57,648 nucleotides of DNA from positions 1 through 57,648 of the forward strand of contig DASSKL010000070.1 in NCBI GenBank assembly GCA_035690485.1, given 5' to 3'. Position numbers and translations under genes: made by a program. The notes beneath the pieces are model-generated. The model was not told where the DNA came from and made no database searches. It saw only the letters and a program-made list of their open reading frames with translations. Each line of letters opens with the position of its first letter. The first letter of the stretch is position 1. Shown here one piece after another: positions 9,153 through 17,082 of this stretch. The DNA is from Mycobacteriales bacterium. GTDB lineage: Bacteria; Actinomycetota; Actinomycetes; JAFAQI01; DASSKL01.

Positions 9153-9683
9153 ATGTCGCCTCGCCTCCCTGCCCCGCGAGCCGCCCGGATCGCCGGCGCC
9201 GCTGGCCTCAGCCTGCTGCTCGTCACGGCGTGCGGAGGCAGCAGCGGCGGCAGCTCCAAGGCTGCTGACACCACTCCGTCGCCGAGTGCGAGCAGTTCCT
9301 CGGCGGCGGCGAACCAGCCGGCCGACCCGGCCAAGGCAACGGCGGAAATCACCGCGAACTGGGAGGAGTTCTTCGCGCCCACCACGCCGGAGGCGACCGC
9401 ACAGTCGTTGCTGCAGAACGCCGACAAGCTGCAGCAAGCGCTGGCAATCGCGGCAAAGGCGAAGGCGTCCGGCAACAAGACAAGCGCGAAGGTCAAGGGC
9501 GTGACCTTCACGAGCCCGACCGAGGCGACCGTCACCTACGACCTGCTGGTCAACGGCGCCGTGGCGCTGGCCGGCAGCACCGGCAAGGCCGTGCTCGAGG
9601 GCGGCACGTGGAAGGTCAGCCAGGTGACGTTCTGCACGCTGGTCGCGCTCAGCGCCAACGGCCAGCCCGTGCCCGGCTGCTGA
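9153..9683 (+). CDS. Small exported lipoprotein, possibly MTB12-like
   Basis: A 176-residue lipoprotein. The first 27 residues form a signal peptide ending in the lipobox LVTAC, followed by a Gly/Ser and then Ala/Ser/Pro-rich linker to about residue 60. The rest is a compact alpha-beta domain (AEITANWEEFF, then KVKGVTFTSPTEATVTYDLLVNG and AVLEGGTWKVSQVTFCTL) resembling the NTF2-like fold of the mycobacterial antigen MTB12, though the match is from memory and weak. Two further cysteines near the end could form a disulfide. First gene after the KstR box and 28 bases ahead of the ABC binding protein, so a helper role in ligand capture outside the membrane is plausible. Confidence 0.75.
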   Translation: MSPRLPAPRAARIAGAAGLSLLLVTACGGSSGGSSKAADTTPSPSASSSSAAANQPADPAKATAEITANWEEFFAPTTPEATAQSLLQNADKLQQALAIAAKAKASGNKTSAKVKGVTFTSPTEATVTYDLLVNGAVALAGSTGKAVLEGGTWKVSQVTFCTLVALSANGQPVPGC

Positions 9684-9711
9684 CCCGACGCCCGCAGGAG
9701 AGGACGCTCCC

Positions 9712-11001
9712 GTGACCTTTCGGCGCACCACACAGCTGCCGCGTCTCGGTGCCGCGGTCGCCGCCGTCGCGTTGGTCGCCACCGCGTGCGGAGGTAGTTC
9801 CGGCGGCGGCAGCGCCGCTGGCAGCCCGTCGGCCGGCACGGAGACAGCAGCGTCGACGATCGTCGGCAGTGCGAGCGCACCGATCACGAAGGACAGCGTC
9901 ACCGTCGGCAACGTCGCGACGCTGTCGGGTCCGATCCCCGGGCTCTTCCAGGGTGCGCCGTACGGCGTCGACGCCTACTTCGCGATGGTCAACTCGCAGG
10001 GCGGGGTCAACGGGCGCAAGCTCGCGCTGGTCAGCAGCGACGACGCGCTCAACTGCAACGAGAACAAGACGCAGACCGACAAGCTGGTCGCCAGCACCTT
10101 CGCGATGGTCGGCAGCTTCTCCATCTACGACGACTGCGGCGCCACCGTGATCGCCGCCCACCCGCAGGTGCCCGACGTCTCGGTGCCGATCGGCGACCAC
10201 GCCAAGGCGCTCGCCAACCTCTACAGCCCGCAACCGCAGCCGGCCGGCTATGCGCTCGGCCCGTTCGTCTACTTCAAGCAGAAGTACGCCGCGACGAAGG
10301 TCGGCTCGATCTACGGCGAGGGGGCCGCGGCGACGTCGTTCAAGCAGCAGTCCGAGGCGATGAAGTCGGTCGGCTACCAGATCGTCTACGCCCGGCAGGC
10401 GGGCAACACCGAGACGAACTTCACCTCCGACGTGATCCGCATGCGCAGCGAGGGCGTCAACTTCCTGTGGCTGACCGACTTCAACGCTGCCGGCATCGCG
10501 CGGGTGCTGACCGCCGCGAAGCAGCAGAACTGGAAGCCGAAGCTCGTCGTGACACCGACGGCCTACGACGCCAGCTTCTTCAAGCTGATCGGTGACCCGT
10601 CGGCGGCCGAGGGGCTGATGATGCCGCTGGCGTTCTCCATGTTCCTGGGCGAGGACAAGGCGCAGGTGCCGGCCGTCGCGACGTTCGACACGTGGATGCA
10701 CAAGGTGCACCCCGGCTTCCAGCCCGACCTGTTCAGCCTCTACGGGTGGACGTCGGCCGCACTGTTCGTCGACGCGCTCAAGCAGGCCGGTAGCGACCCG
10801 ACCCCCCAAGCCGTGCTCGACGCGCTGAAGAACACCCACGACTTCGACGCCGACGGCCTGCTGGCCAAGGCCGACGTAGGCACCAAGCAGCCGTCGGGCT
10901 GCTGGATGCTCGCCACCATCAAGTCGGGCAAGTTCGTGCGGGTGCTGCCCGACAAGGGCTTCACCTGCGACCCTGGCGGCTACTACCGGGCGACGCCGTA
11001 G
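9712..11001 (+). CDS. LIV-type ABC substrate-binding lipoprotein
   Basis: A 429-residue periplasmic-binding protein of the Leu/Ile/Val (Peripla_BP_6) family. GTG 9712 follows AGGAGAGGA; the signal peptide ends in the lipobox VATAC and is followed by a short Gly/Ser linker. The binding domain opens with KDSVTVGNVATLSGPIPGL and contains VNGRKLALVSSDDALN and AALFVDALKQAG, as usual for the family. Four cysteines in the mature chain may pair. Its partners are the permease and ATPases transcribed the other way from the same KstR-controlled gap. Family members bind amino acids, amides, aromatic acids or hydrophobic acids; regulation suggests a sterol-related ligand here, which is inference. Confidence 0.9.
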   Translation: MTFRRTTQLPRLGAAVAAVALVATACGGSSGGGSAAGSPSAGTETAASTIVGSASAPITKDSVTVGNVATLSGPIPGLFQGAPYGVDAYFAMVNSQGGVNGRKLALVSSDDALNCNENKTQTDKLVASTFAMVGSFSIYDDCGATVIAAHPQVPDVSVPIGDHAKALANLYSPQPQPAGYALGPFVYFKQKYAATKVGSIYGEGAAATSFKQQSEAMKSVGYQIVYARQAGNTETNFTSDVIRMRSEGVNFLWLTDFNAAGIARVLTAAKQQNWKPKLVVTPTAYDASFFKLIGDPSAAEGLMMPLAFSMFLGEDKAQVPAVATFDTWMHKVHPGFQPDLFSLYGWTSAALFVDALKQAGSDPTPQAVLDALKNTHDFDADGLLAKADVGTKQPSGCWMLATIKSGKFVRVLPDKGFTCDPGGYYRATP

Positions 11002-11018
11002 CCCGCGGCTACAGCGTC
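10992..11018. terminator. Hairpin spanning both convergent stop codons
   Basis: An 11-pair stem with one C-A mismatch (GACGC-GTAGCC against GGCTAC-GCGTC) around a CGC loop. It contains the stop codons of the binding protein (10999-11001) and the SDR (11009-11011) and could end transcription from both sides. Confidence 0.6.
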
Positions 11019-11908
11019 ATGAACGCATCGGCGCTGTAGCCCTGCTCCATGTCACGACCGGCGAAGTAGTCGCCCAGCGTCGCGTCGAGGTCGTCGGCGC
11101 TCCACGACCCGCCGGCGGCGTCCCAGCGCTGCGCGACTGCGGGCGGGCTGACGTGGACCACCATGCCGCCGTAGACGACGAACACCTGTGCAGTGATGCG
11201 CTCCGCGGCGGGTGAGGCGAGGTAGGCCACCAGCGGCGCGACGTGGTCCGGCGACAGCGGGTCCGGTTGGCCGGCCGGTGCCTCTCCGAACACACCAGCG
11301 GTCATCTGCGTGCGCGCCCGTGGGCAGATCGCGTTGGCCAGCACGCCGTAGCGGGAGCACGACTTGGCGGTGGCGACCGTCAACGCCACGATGCCGGACT
11401 TCGCGGCAGCGTAGTTGGGTTGGCCACCAGAGCCGAAGAGAAAGGCCTCCGACGAGGTGTTGACGACGCGCGCGTAGACGGCAGCGCCCGCGGCCTTCGA
11501 CTGCTCTCGCCAGTGCGCCGTCGCGAAGTGCGTCATCGCCGCATGCCCCTTGAGGTGGACGGCGAGGACACTGTCCCACTCCTCTTCGGAGATGTTGAAG
11601 ATCATGCGGTCGCGCAGGATGCCGGCGTTGTTGACGAGCACGTCGAGCGAGCCGAATGCGTCGACCGCGGTGCGCACCAGCGACTCCGCGGTCGCCCACT
11701 CGGCGACGTTGCCCTGCGCGGCGACGGCCTCGCCGCCGGCGGCCTCGATCTCCTTGCCGACGCTCGCCGCGGTGTCACCGTCGTAGTCGTTGACGACGAC
11801 CCGCGCGCCCGCAGCCGAGAGCGCGAGGGCCTCCGCACGGCCGAGCCCCTGGCCGGCACCGGTGACGAGCGCGGTGCGCCCGGCGAGGGACAGACGGTCA
11901 CTGCTCAC
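11009..11908 (-). CDS. Short-chain dehydrogenase in chsE4-chsE5 operon
   Basis: A 299-residue SDR of the multifunctional-enzyme-type hydroxyacyl-CoA dehydrogenase branch. The NAD-binding TGAGQGLG (17-24), VVVNDYD, the NNAGILRDRM segment, the catalytic Ser in VNTSSEA and the YAAAKSG Tyr/Lys pair are all present. Long C-terminal extension after VFVVYGGMV, as in Rv3548c-like steroid SDRs. It resembles the SDR at 40311-41228. Start GTG 11908 with GGAGG upstream. Following the ChsE5-like gene by 36 bases, it is the last gene of the operon whose operator overlaps the chsE4 start. A likely job is oxidation of a 3-hydroxyacyl-CoA side-chain intermediate before thiolysis. Confidence 0.85.
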   Translation of the reverse strand: MSSDRLSLAGRTALVTGAGQGLGRAEALALSAAGARVVVNDYDGDTAASVGKEIEAAGGEAVAAQGNVAEWATAESLVRTAVDAFGSLDVLVNNAGILRDRMIFNISEEEWDSVLAVHLKGHAAMTHFATAHWREQSKAAGAAVYARVVNTSSEAFLFGSGGQPNYAAAKSGIVALTVATAKSCSRYGVLANAICPRARTQMTAGVFGEAPAGQPDPLSPDHVAPLVAYLASPAAERITAQVFVVYGGMVVHVSPPAVAQRWDAAGGSWSADDLDATLGDYFAGRDMEQGYSADAFMTL

Positions 11909-11944
11909 GGCAGGGTTCCTCCTGGTTCGATGTCGGTCGGCCGG

Positions 11945-13069
11945 TCAGACCGGCTCGGCGGCGAGCGTGGCACCGATCCGCAGCAGCTGCGCAGTCGCCG
12001 CGCCGAGCGTCATCTCGATCTGCTTACTCCAGCGGAAGTAGCGCGCCAGCGGGTACTCGAGGTCGACCCCGACGCCGCCGTGCACGTGCTGCGCCGCGTG
12101 GGCGATGCGGTGACCGCCCTCGGCCGCCCACCACTTGGCGACCTGGACCTCGGTCGTGGCGGGCAGGCCCGAGTCGAGCAGCCACACCGCCTGCAGCGTG
12201 GTCAGCCGCATCGCCTCGACGTCGATGTAGGCGTCGGCCAGCCGGTGGCCGACCGCCTGGAACGACGCGATCGGCCGGCCGAACTGCTCGCGGCCGCTGG
12301 TGTAGGTGGCCGACAGGGCCAGTGCCTTGCCGCTGACGCCGAGGGCCGTCGCGGCCAAGCCGGCGAGTGCCCGGTCGAGCAGCCAGTGCAGCACCTCCTC
12401 ACCACGGTCGGGGCCGGCCAAGACGTCGCCGGCACCGACCACCACCTCCCCCAGCTCGACCTCGGCCTGCGGCTGACCGTTGGTGGCCGTCTGCGGCCGC
12501 AAGGTCACCCCGGGCGCAGCCGGCTCGATCAGGGCGACGACCACGCGGCCGTCCGCGGCGGTGGCGGGGACGAGGATCCGGCGCGCCTGTGCGCCGAGCG
12601 GCACGCACGACTTGACGCCGGACAGCCGCCAACCGGCACCGTCGGCAGCGGCGGTCGTGGCCGGTCGTCGCGGGTCGTCGCGCCCGCTCTCGACAAGGGC
12701 GGCGGTGAGCAGCGCCGTGCCGGCGGCGACGTCGGGCAGGTCGCGTCGACGCTGCTCCGGCGTGCCGAACGCGTCGAGAGGCAAGGCGCCGCACAGCACG
12801 GTCTCGAACAGCGGCACCGGCGCGACGTGGGCACCGACCTGCTCGAGCAGCAGAGCCAGCTCGGTGAAGCCCGCGCCACCGCCACCGACGTCCTCCTGCA
12901 GGCACGCGCCCACGATGCCGGAGTCGGCCAGCTGCCTCCACAGGTCCTCGTCGAGCCACCGGCCATCACCTTCCAGCGCGGCGAGCCGGGCCGGGGTCGC
13001 GCGCTCGGAGAGGATGCGTGCGGCGAGCTCGACGAGGGCGCGCTGGTCCTCGGTCGGGTTGAAGTCCAT
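11945..13069 (-). CDS. fadE27: Acyl-CoA dehydrogenase subunit, ChsE5/FadE27-like
   Basis: A 374-residue acyl-CoA dehydrogenase. The C-terminal half has SGREQFGRPIASFQAVGHRLADAYIDVEAMRLTT, VHVHGGVGVDLEYPLARYF and a tail ending LGAATAQLLRIG, closely recalling M. tuberculosis FadE27 (373 residues). The N-terminal half lacks a clear flavin-binding TEPxAGSD motif, as expected for the partner subunit of an alpha2beta2 dehydrogenase. Encoded eight bases after the ChsE4-like subunit, the same order as fadE26-fadE27. The complex oxidises the C5 and longer side-chain CoA esters of 3-oxo-sterols at the alpha-beta bond. Start ATG 13069. Confidence 0.87.
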   Translation of the reverse strand: MDFNPTEDQRALVELAARILSERATPARLAALEGDGRWLDEDLWRQLADSGIVGACLQEDVGGGGAGFTELALLLEQVGAHVAPVPLFETVLCGALPLDAFGTPEQRRRDLPDVAAGTALLTAALVESGRDDPRRPATTAAADGAGWRLSGVKSCVPLGAQARRILVPATAADGRVVVALIEPAAPGVTLRPQTATNGQPQAEVELGEVVVGAGDVLAGPDRGEEVLHWLLDRALAGLAATALGVSGKALALSATYTSGREQFGRPIASFQAVGHRLADAYIDVEAMRLTTLQAVWLLDSGLPATTEVQVAKWWAAEGGHRIAHAAQHVHGGVGVDLEYPLARYFRWSKQIEMTLGAATAQLLRIGATLAAEPV

Positions 13070-13077
13070 CGTCGTCC

Positions 13078-14253
13078 TTACCGGGGGGCCCGGGGCATCG
13101 CGAGCCCGACCATCGAGATGATGTCGCGCTGGATCTCGTTGGTGCCGCCACCGAAGGTCAGCACGAGCGTGTTGCGCATCGCCCGCTCGAGATCGGCGCC
13201 GAGCAGCGCACCGGCGGAGTCCTTGGTCAGCGTCGAGGCCTGGCCGAGGATCTCCATGAGAGCGCGGTAGGCCTCGATGTAGAACTCGCTGCCGAACACC
13301 TTCACCGCCGACGCGTCGGCCGGGTTGAGGGTGCCCTCGGTGACGCTCCAGGCGACCTTCCAGTTGAGCAGCTTGAGGAACTCCAGCCGGGCGTGCAGCC
13401 GGCCGAACGACACCTGCACCCACTCCTGGTCGATCACCCGGCGGCCGTCGGCGAGCTTGGTGTCCTGGGCCCACCGGCGTACGTCGTTGATCTTGCGCTC
13501 GACCATGCCGGCGCTCGACAGCGCGACCCGCTCGTGGTTGAGCTGGCTGGTGATGAGCCGCCAGCCTTCGTTCTCGCCGAGCACGACGTTGCCGACCGGC
13601 ACACGCACGTTGTCGTAGTAGGTGGCGCTGGTGTAGCCGCCGCCGATGGTGCGCACCGGCGTGTAGCTGAAGCCGGGCGCGTCGGTCGGCACGATGATGA
13701 TCGACAGGCCCTTGTGCCGCTTGGCGTCGGGGTCCGTGCGGCAGGCCAGCCAGATGTAGTCGGCGTGCTGGATGAGGCTGGTCCACATCTTCTGGCCGTT
13801 GATGACGTAGTGGTCGCCGTCGCGGACCGCGGTCGTCTTGAGGTTGGCCAGGTCGGTGCCCGCGCCCGGCTCGCTGTAGCCGATCGAGAAGTGCAGGTCA
13901 CCTCGGACGATGCGCGGCAGGAAGAAGTCCTTCTGCTCCTGCGTACCGAACGCCATGATCGTCGGCCCGACCGTGTTGGTCGTGAGGAACGGCACCGGCA
14001 CGTTGGCGCGCTGCGACTCGTCGAAGAAGATGTACTGGTCGAGCAGGTCGCGGCCCTGGCCGCCGTAGTCCTTCGGCCACGACAGTCCCAGCCAGCCGTC
14101 GGCCCCGAGCTGACGGACGACCTCCTTGTACGCCGGACCGTCGAGCTCGCCCTTCGACAGGCCCTCGACGCGCTCGGGCGTCATGAGCCGGACGAAGTAG
14201 TCGCGCAGCTCGTCGCGCAACGCCCGCTGCTCGTCGGTGTAGGTCAGGTACAT
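13078..14253 (-). CDS. fadE26: Acyl-CoA dehydrogenase subunit, ChsE4/FadE26-like
   Basis: A 391-residue acyl-CoA dehydrogenase. Segments YFVRLMTPER, GLSWPKDYGGQGR, HFSIGYSEPGAGTDLANLKTT, GQKMWTSLIQHADY and LTFGGGTNEIQRDIISMV match FadE26 (ChsE4, 400 residues) as I recall it. With the next gene it should form ChsE4-ChsE5, first dehydrogenase of sterol side-chain beta-oxidation. The ATG at 14253 is directly preceded by the KstR operator with no Shine-Dalgarno sequence, and a promoter is placed so that transcription would begin at the ATG, so the message is probably leaderless. The upstream gene ends only ten bases before. Confidence 0.9.
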   Translation of the reverse strand: MYLTYTDEQRALRDELRDYFVRLMTPERVEGLSKGELDGPAYKEVVRQLGADGWLGLSWPKDYGGQGRDLLDQYIFFDESQRANVPVPFLTTNTVGPTIMAFGTQEQKDFFLPRIVRGDLHFSIGYSEPGAGTDLANLKTTAVRDGDHYVINGQKMWTSLIQHADYIWLACRTDPDAKRHKGLSIIIVPTDAPGFSYTPVRTIGGGYTSATYYDNVRVPVGNVVLGENEGWRLITSQLNHERVALSSAGMVERKINDVRRWAQDTKLADGRRVIDQEWVQVSFGRLHARLEFLKLLNWKVAWSVTEGTLNPADASAVKVFGSEFYIEAYRALMEILGQASTLTKDSAGALLGADLERAMRNTLVLTFGGGTNEIQRDIISMVGLAMPRAPR

Positions 14254-14266
14254 AGAACACGTTCTA
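14253..14266. promoter_or_regulatory. Perfect palindromic KstR operator overlapping chsE4 start codon
   Basis: TAGAACACGTTCTA is an exact palindrome with all consensus positions. Its last base is the first base of the chsE4 ATG and its other end is the stop codon of the upstream flavin reductase gene, so it is wedged between two same-strand genes. Confidence 0.88.
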
Positions 14267-14290
14267 CTGGGCAGTCGACTCGGCGGTCAA
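14254..14290 (-). promoter_or_regulatory. Leaderless promoter of chsE4 operon
   Basis: On the minus strand TTGACC (14290-14285) is followed after 18 bases by TAGAAC (14266-14261), itself the left half of the KstR box, and after seven more bases by the ATG. The -35 lies within the upstream coding sequence. Confidence 0.55.
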
Positions 14291-15457
14291 GGACGGCAGG
14301 ACGCAGTGCGTGCCGGCGTGGTCGTAGATGGTCGGGGCGCACTTGTTGCAGTGGATGCACAGCGACTCGCTGCTGGCGCCGGCCTGCAGCTTGTTGACCA
14401 GGTCGGGATCGCGCAGCAGGGCCCGCGCCATGGCGACGAACGCGAAACCGTCCGCAACCGCCTGCTGCACCGTGTCGAGCCGGTTGATGCCGCCGAGCAG
14501 GATCAGCGGCAGGTCGACGGCGACCCGGAACTGCCGTGCGTAGGGCAGGAAGAACGCCTCTTCGAAGGGGTACTCCGGCAGGATCCGCCGCAGCAGCGGC
14601 TTGACCACGGGTCGCAGTGCCCGAGGTTGGGTCCCCGCGAAGTCGTCCAGCGGCACCTCACCGCGGAAGAAGTACATGCCGTTGAGCAACGAGCTGCCGC
14701 CGGTGAGCTGCAGCGCGTCGACGGTGCCGTCCCCCTGCAGCATCCGAGCGACCTCGATGCTCTCGTCGAGCCACAGCCCGCCGGGCACGCCGTCGCTCAT
14801 GTTGAGCTTGGCGGTCACCGCGGCCCGGTCGCCCACTGCGTCGCGGACGGCGCGCAGCACCTCACGGGGGAACCGGGCGCGGCCTTCGATGTCGCCGCCG
14901 TAGGAGTCGGTTCGCCGGTTCAGGTTGGGGCTCAGGAACGAGCTCAGCAGGTAGTTGTGGCCGAGATGCACCTCGAGGCAGTCGAACCCGGCCTCGACCG
15001 CGTGGCGCGCGGCAGCGACGAAGTCGTCGCGCACCCGGGCCAGGTCGCGCGGCGTCGCGGCCGGCACGACGCCCTTCGCCACCGGGCTGAACCGCCGGCT
15101 CGGCGCGAGTGACTTCTGCTTGTTGGACATCGCGTCGGCGACCAGCCCCGCGTGACCGAGCTGGGCGGCGGCGGCAGCGCCGTGCGCGTGCACCGCGTCG
15201 GTGAGCTTGCGCAGGCCCGGCACGGTGTCGGCGTCGAGCACGAGACAGTGGCGGAACACCCGGCCGTCGGGCGAGACGGCGCAGTAGGCGACGGTCGACA
15301 TCGCCGCGCCGCCGCGGGCGACCGCCTCGTGGAAGGCGACCAGGTCCTCGGTCACCTGCCCGCGGTAGCTGCGCCCTTCGAACGTCGCCGCCTTGATGAT
15401 GCGGTTGCGCAACGTCAACGGCCCGAGCCGGGCCGGCGCGAAGACGTCGGCGGTCAC
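14264..15457 (-). CDS. OYE-family NADH:flavin oxidoreductase with Fe-S cysteines
   Basis: A 397-residue single TIM-barrel enzyme of the old yellow enzyme/2,4-dienoyl-CoA reductase family. It has LGPLTLRNRIIKAATFEGRS at the N-terminus, LGHNYLLSSFLSPNLNRRTDSYGG (HxxxYLLxxFLSPxxNxRxDxYGG) around residues 175-198, and a C-terminal CIHCNKC plus distal Cys (CxxCxxCx11C) that would hold an iron-sulfur cluster. The FAD/NADH domain of full dienoyl-CoA reductases is absent. GTG 15457 overlaps the fadD17-like stop (GTGA), placing it last in the long sterol operon. It may reduce a conjugated double bond in unsaturated side chains; this is inference. Confidence 0.85.
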   Translation of the reverse strand: MTADVFAPARLGPLTLRNRIIKAATFEGRSYRGQVTEDLVAFHEAVARGGAAMSTVAYCAVSPDGRVFRHCLVLDADTVPGLRKLTDAVHAHGAAAAAQLGHAGLVADAMSNKQKSLAPSRRFSPVAKGVVPAATPRDLARVRDDFVAAARHAVEAGFDCLEVHLGHNYLLSSFLSPNLNRRTDSYGGDIEGRARFPREVLRAVRDAVGDRAAVTAKLNMSDGVPGGLWLDESIEVARMLQGDGTVDALQLTGGSSLLNGMYFFRGEVPLDDFAGTQPRALRPVVKPLLRRILPEYPFEEAFFLPYARQFRVAVDLPLILLGGINRLDTVQQAVADGFAFVAMARALLRDPDLVNKLQAGASSESLCIHCNKCAPTIYDHAGTHCVLPSLTAESTAQ

Positions 15458-17082
15458 ACCAGCACCCGGCCGGAGCGGGCGAACTCCTGCTCCACGGCGG
15501 CGGCGTCGGCGGGGGTGAAGGGCCGCATCGTGAGGTCGTCGCCGTCCCGCCACCAGACCTCGTCGGGCGCGTCCCAGCGGTCCTCCGCCAACCGGCGTAC
15601 GACGATCTTGCCGGTAGCCGTCCGCGGCAGGTCGGCGGACACCCGCAGGAATCGCGGCACCCACTGGGGCGAGGTGTCGGGCTGGTCGGCGACCCACTGC
15701 GCGAAGCCCGACGGGTCGAAGCCGTCGCCGGGGACGACCGCCGCCATCAGCCGGTCGCCGGCGGTGGGATCGGGCACGGCGTAGACGACGGCCTCGACGA
15801 CCTGGGGGTGGCGCGTGAGCAGCCGGGCGACCGGCGCGGCCGGGAAGTTCTCGCCGCCGACCCGCAGCCGGTCGAGGCTGCGACCGGCGAAGTAGAGGAA
15901 GCCCTCGGCGTCGCGGTAGCCGAGGTCGCCGCTCCAGTAGTGCCCGTCGCGGGAGCGGTGCGCGGACTCCTCGGGTGCGTCCCAGTAGCCCTCGAAGCCG
16001 CCGAGCCCGTCGACGTTGACGAACTCCCCCACCGCGACGTCGGCGTTGGCCAGCCGGCCCGACTCGTCGAAGACCGCAGGCGGGCAGTCCTCGCCGGTCT
16101 GCGGGTCCAGCACGCGGATGTCGCCGACGCCACGGCCGAGCGAGCCGGGCGGGGTGTCCGGGGTGCGGGTGATGCTGATGCCGCCCTCGGTCGAGCCGAA
16201 GCCGTCCATCACCTCGCAGCCGAAGCGTCGCGCGAACCGCTCCAGGTCCGCGGGCGCCCCCTCGTTGCCGAAGACGCGTTGCAGCGGGTTGTCGGCGTCG
16301 TCGGGCAGCTCCGGCTGCGCCAGCACGTAGGACAGCGGCGTGCCGACGTAGTTGGCGTAGGTCGCGCCGAACCGCCGTGCGTCGGGGATGAACTGCGACG
16401 CCGAGAACTTCCGCCGCAGCGCGATCGTCGCGCCCACGGCCAGGCTCGGCGCCCAGCCGGCGATGACCGCGTTCGAGTGGAACAGCGGCATGCTCACGTA
16501 GGTCACGTCGTCGGGCGTGAGGCCGACCCGCTGCACCATCCCGTAGCCGTAGGTCGCGATCTTCCCTTGCGAGCAGCGCACCGCCTTCGGCGTGCCGGTC
16601 GTCCCGCTCGTGAAGATCAGCAGGTACAGATCGTCCACCTGGGCCTCGCCGTCCGGCAGCGCCGCCGCGTGGTAGGACATCGCGTCGACGTCGACGACGC
16701 GGGCACCACCGGTGTCGGCCCCGTCGAGCAGCGGTGCCATCGACGCATCGGTGAGCACGAGGTCGCAGGCGGTCGCGCGGATGTCGTCTCCGAGCGCATC
16801 ACCTCGACGCATCGGGTTGAGCCCGACGAGGACGAAGCGGCCGAGCGCGGCGGCGGCCAGCCAGAAGGAGAACTCCGGCACGTTCTCCAGCAGCACACCG
16901 ACGTGCGCGGGACCGTCGGCTCCGCGTGCCCGGCGGTCGGCGGCGTACCACGCGGCGCGAGCGGCGGCCGCGGCGGTGTGCTCGGCCCACGTCCAGCAGC
17001 CGACATCGGTGACGAGACCGGGACGCGGGTCGTCGGCGCGGGCGCGGACAAACGTGGAGACGGTCGTGAACCACGCGCTCAC
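15454..17082 (-). CDS. fadD17: Acyl-CoA synthetase, FadD17-like
   Basis: A 542-residue ANL-superfamily ligase with the AMP-binding P-loop LLIFTSGTTGTPKAVRCSQGK, the A5 motif MDGFGSTEGG and the A7/A8 segment WSGDLGYRDAEGFLYFAGRSLDRLRVGGEN. It activates a carboxylic acid to acyl-AMP and then CoA thioester. The PRTATGKI near the C-terminus keeps the catalytic lysine. In mycobacteria fadD17 is next to fadE26-fadE27, and here it is separated from the fadE26-like gene only by the flavin reductase, which supports the name; FadD17 prefers C24 and C5 steroid acids. GTG 17082 overlaps the fadD19-like stop. Confidence 0.82.
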   Translation of the reverse strand: MSAWFTTVSTFVRARADDPRPGLVTDVGCWTWAEHTAAAAARAAWYAADRRARGADGPAHVGVLLENVPEFSFWLAAAALGRFVLVGLNPMRRGDALGDDIRATACDLVLTDASMAPLLDGADTGGARVVDVDAMSYHAAALPDGEAQVDDLYLLIFTSGTTGTPKAVRCSQGKIATYGYGMVQRVGLTPDDVTYVSMPLFHSNAVIAGWAPSLAVGATIALRRKFSASQFIPDARRFGATYANYVGTPLSYVLAQPELPDDADNPLQRVFGNEGAPADLERFARRFGCEVMDGFGSTEGGISITRTPDTPPGSLGRGVGDIRVLDPQTGEDCPPAVFDESGRLANADVAVGEFVNVDGLGGFEGYWDAPEESAHRSRDGHYWSGDLGYRDAEGFLYFAGRSLDRLRVGGENFPAAPVARLLTRHPQVVEAVVYAVPDPTAGDRLMAAVVPGDGFDPSGFAQWVADQPDTSPQWVPRFLRVSADLPRTATGKIVVRRLAEDRWDAPDEVWWRDGDDLTMRPFTPADAAAVEQEFARSGRVLV

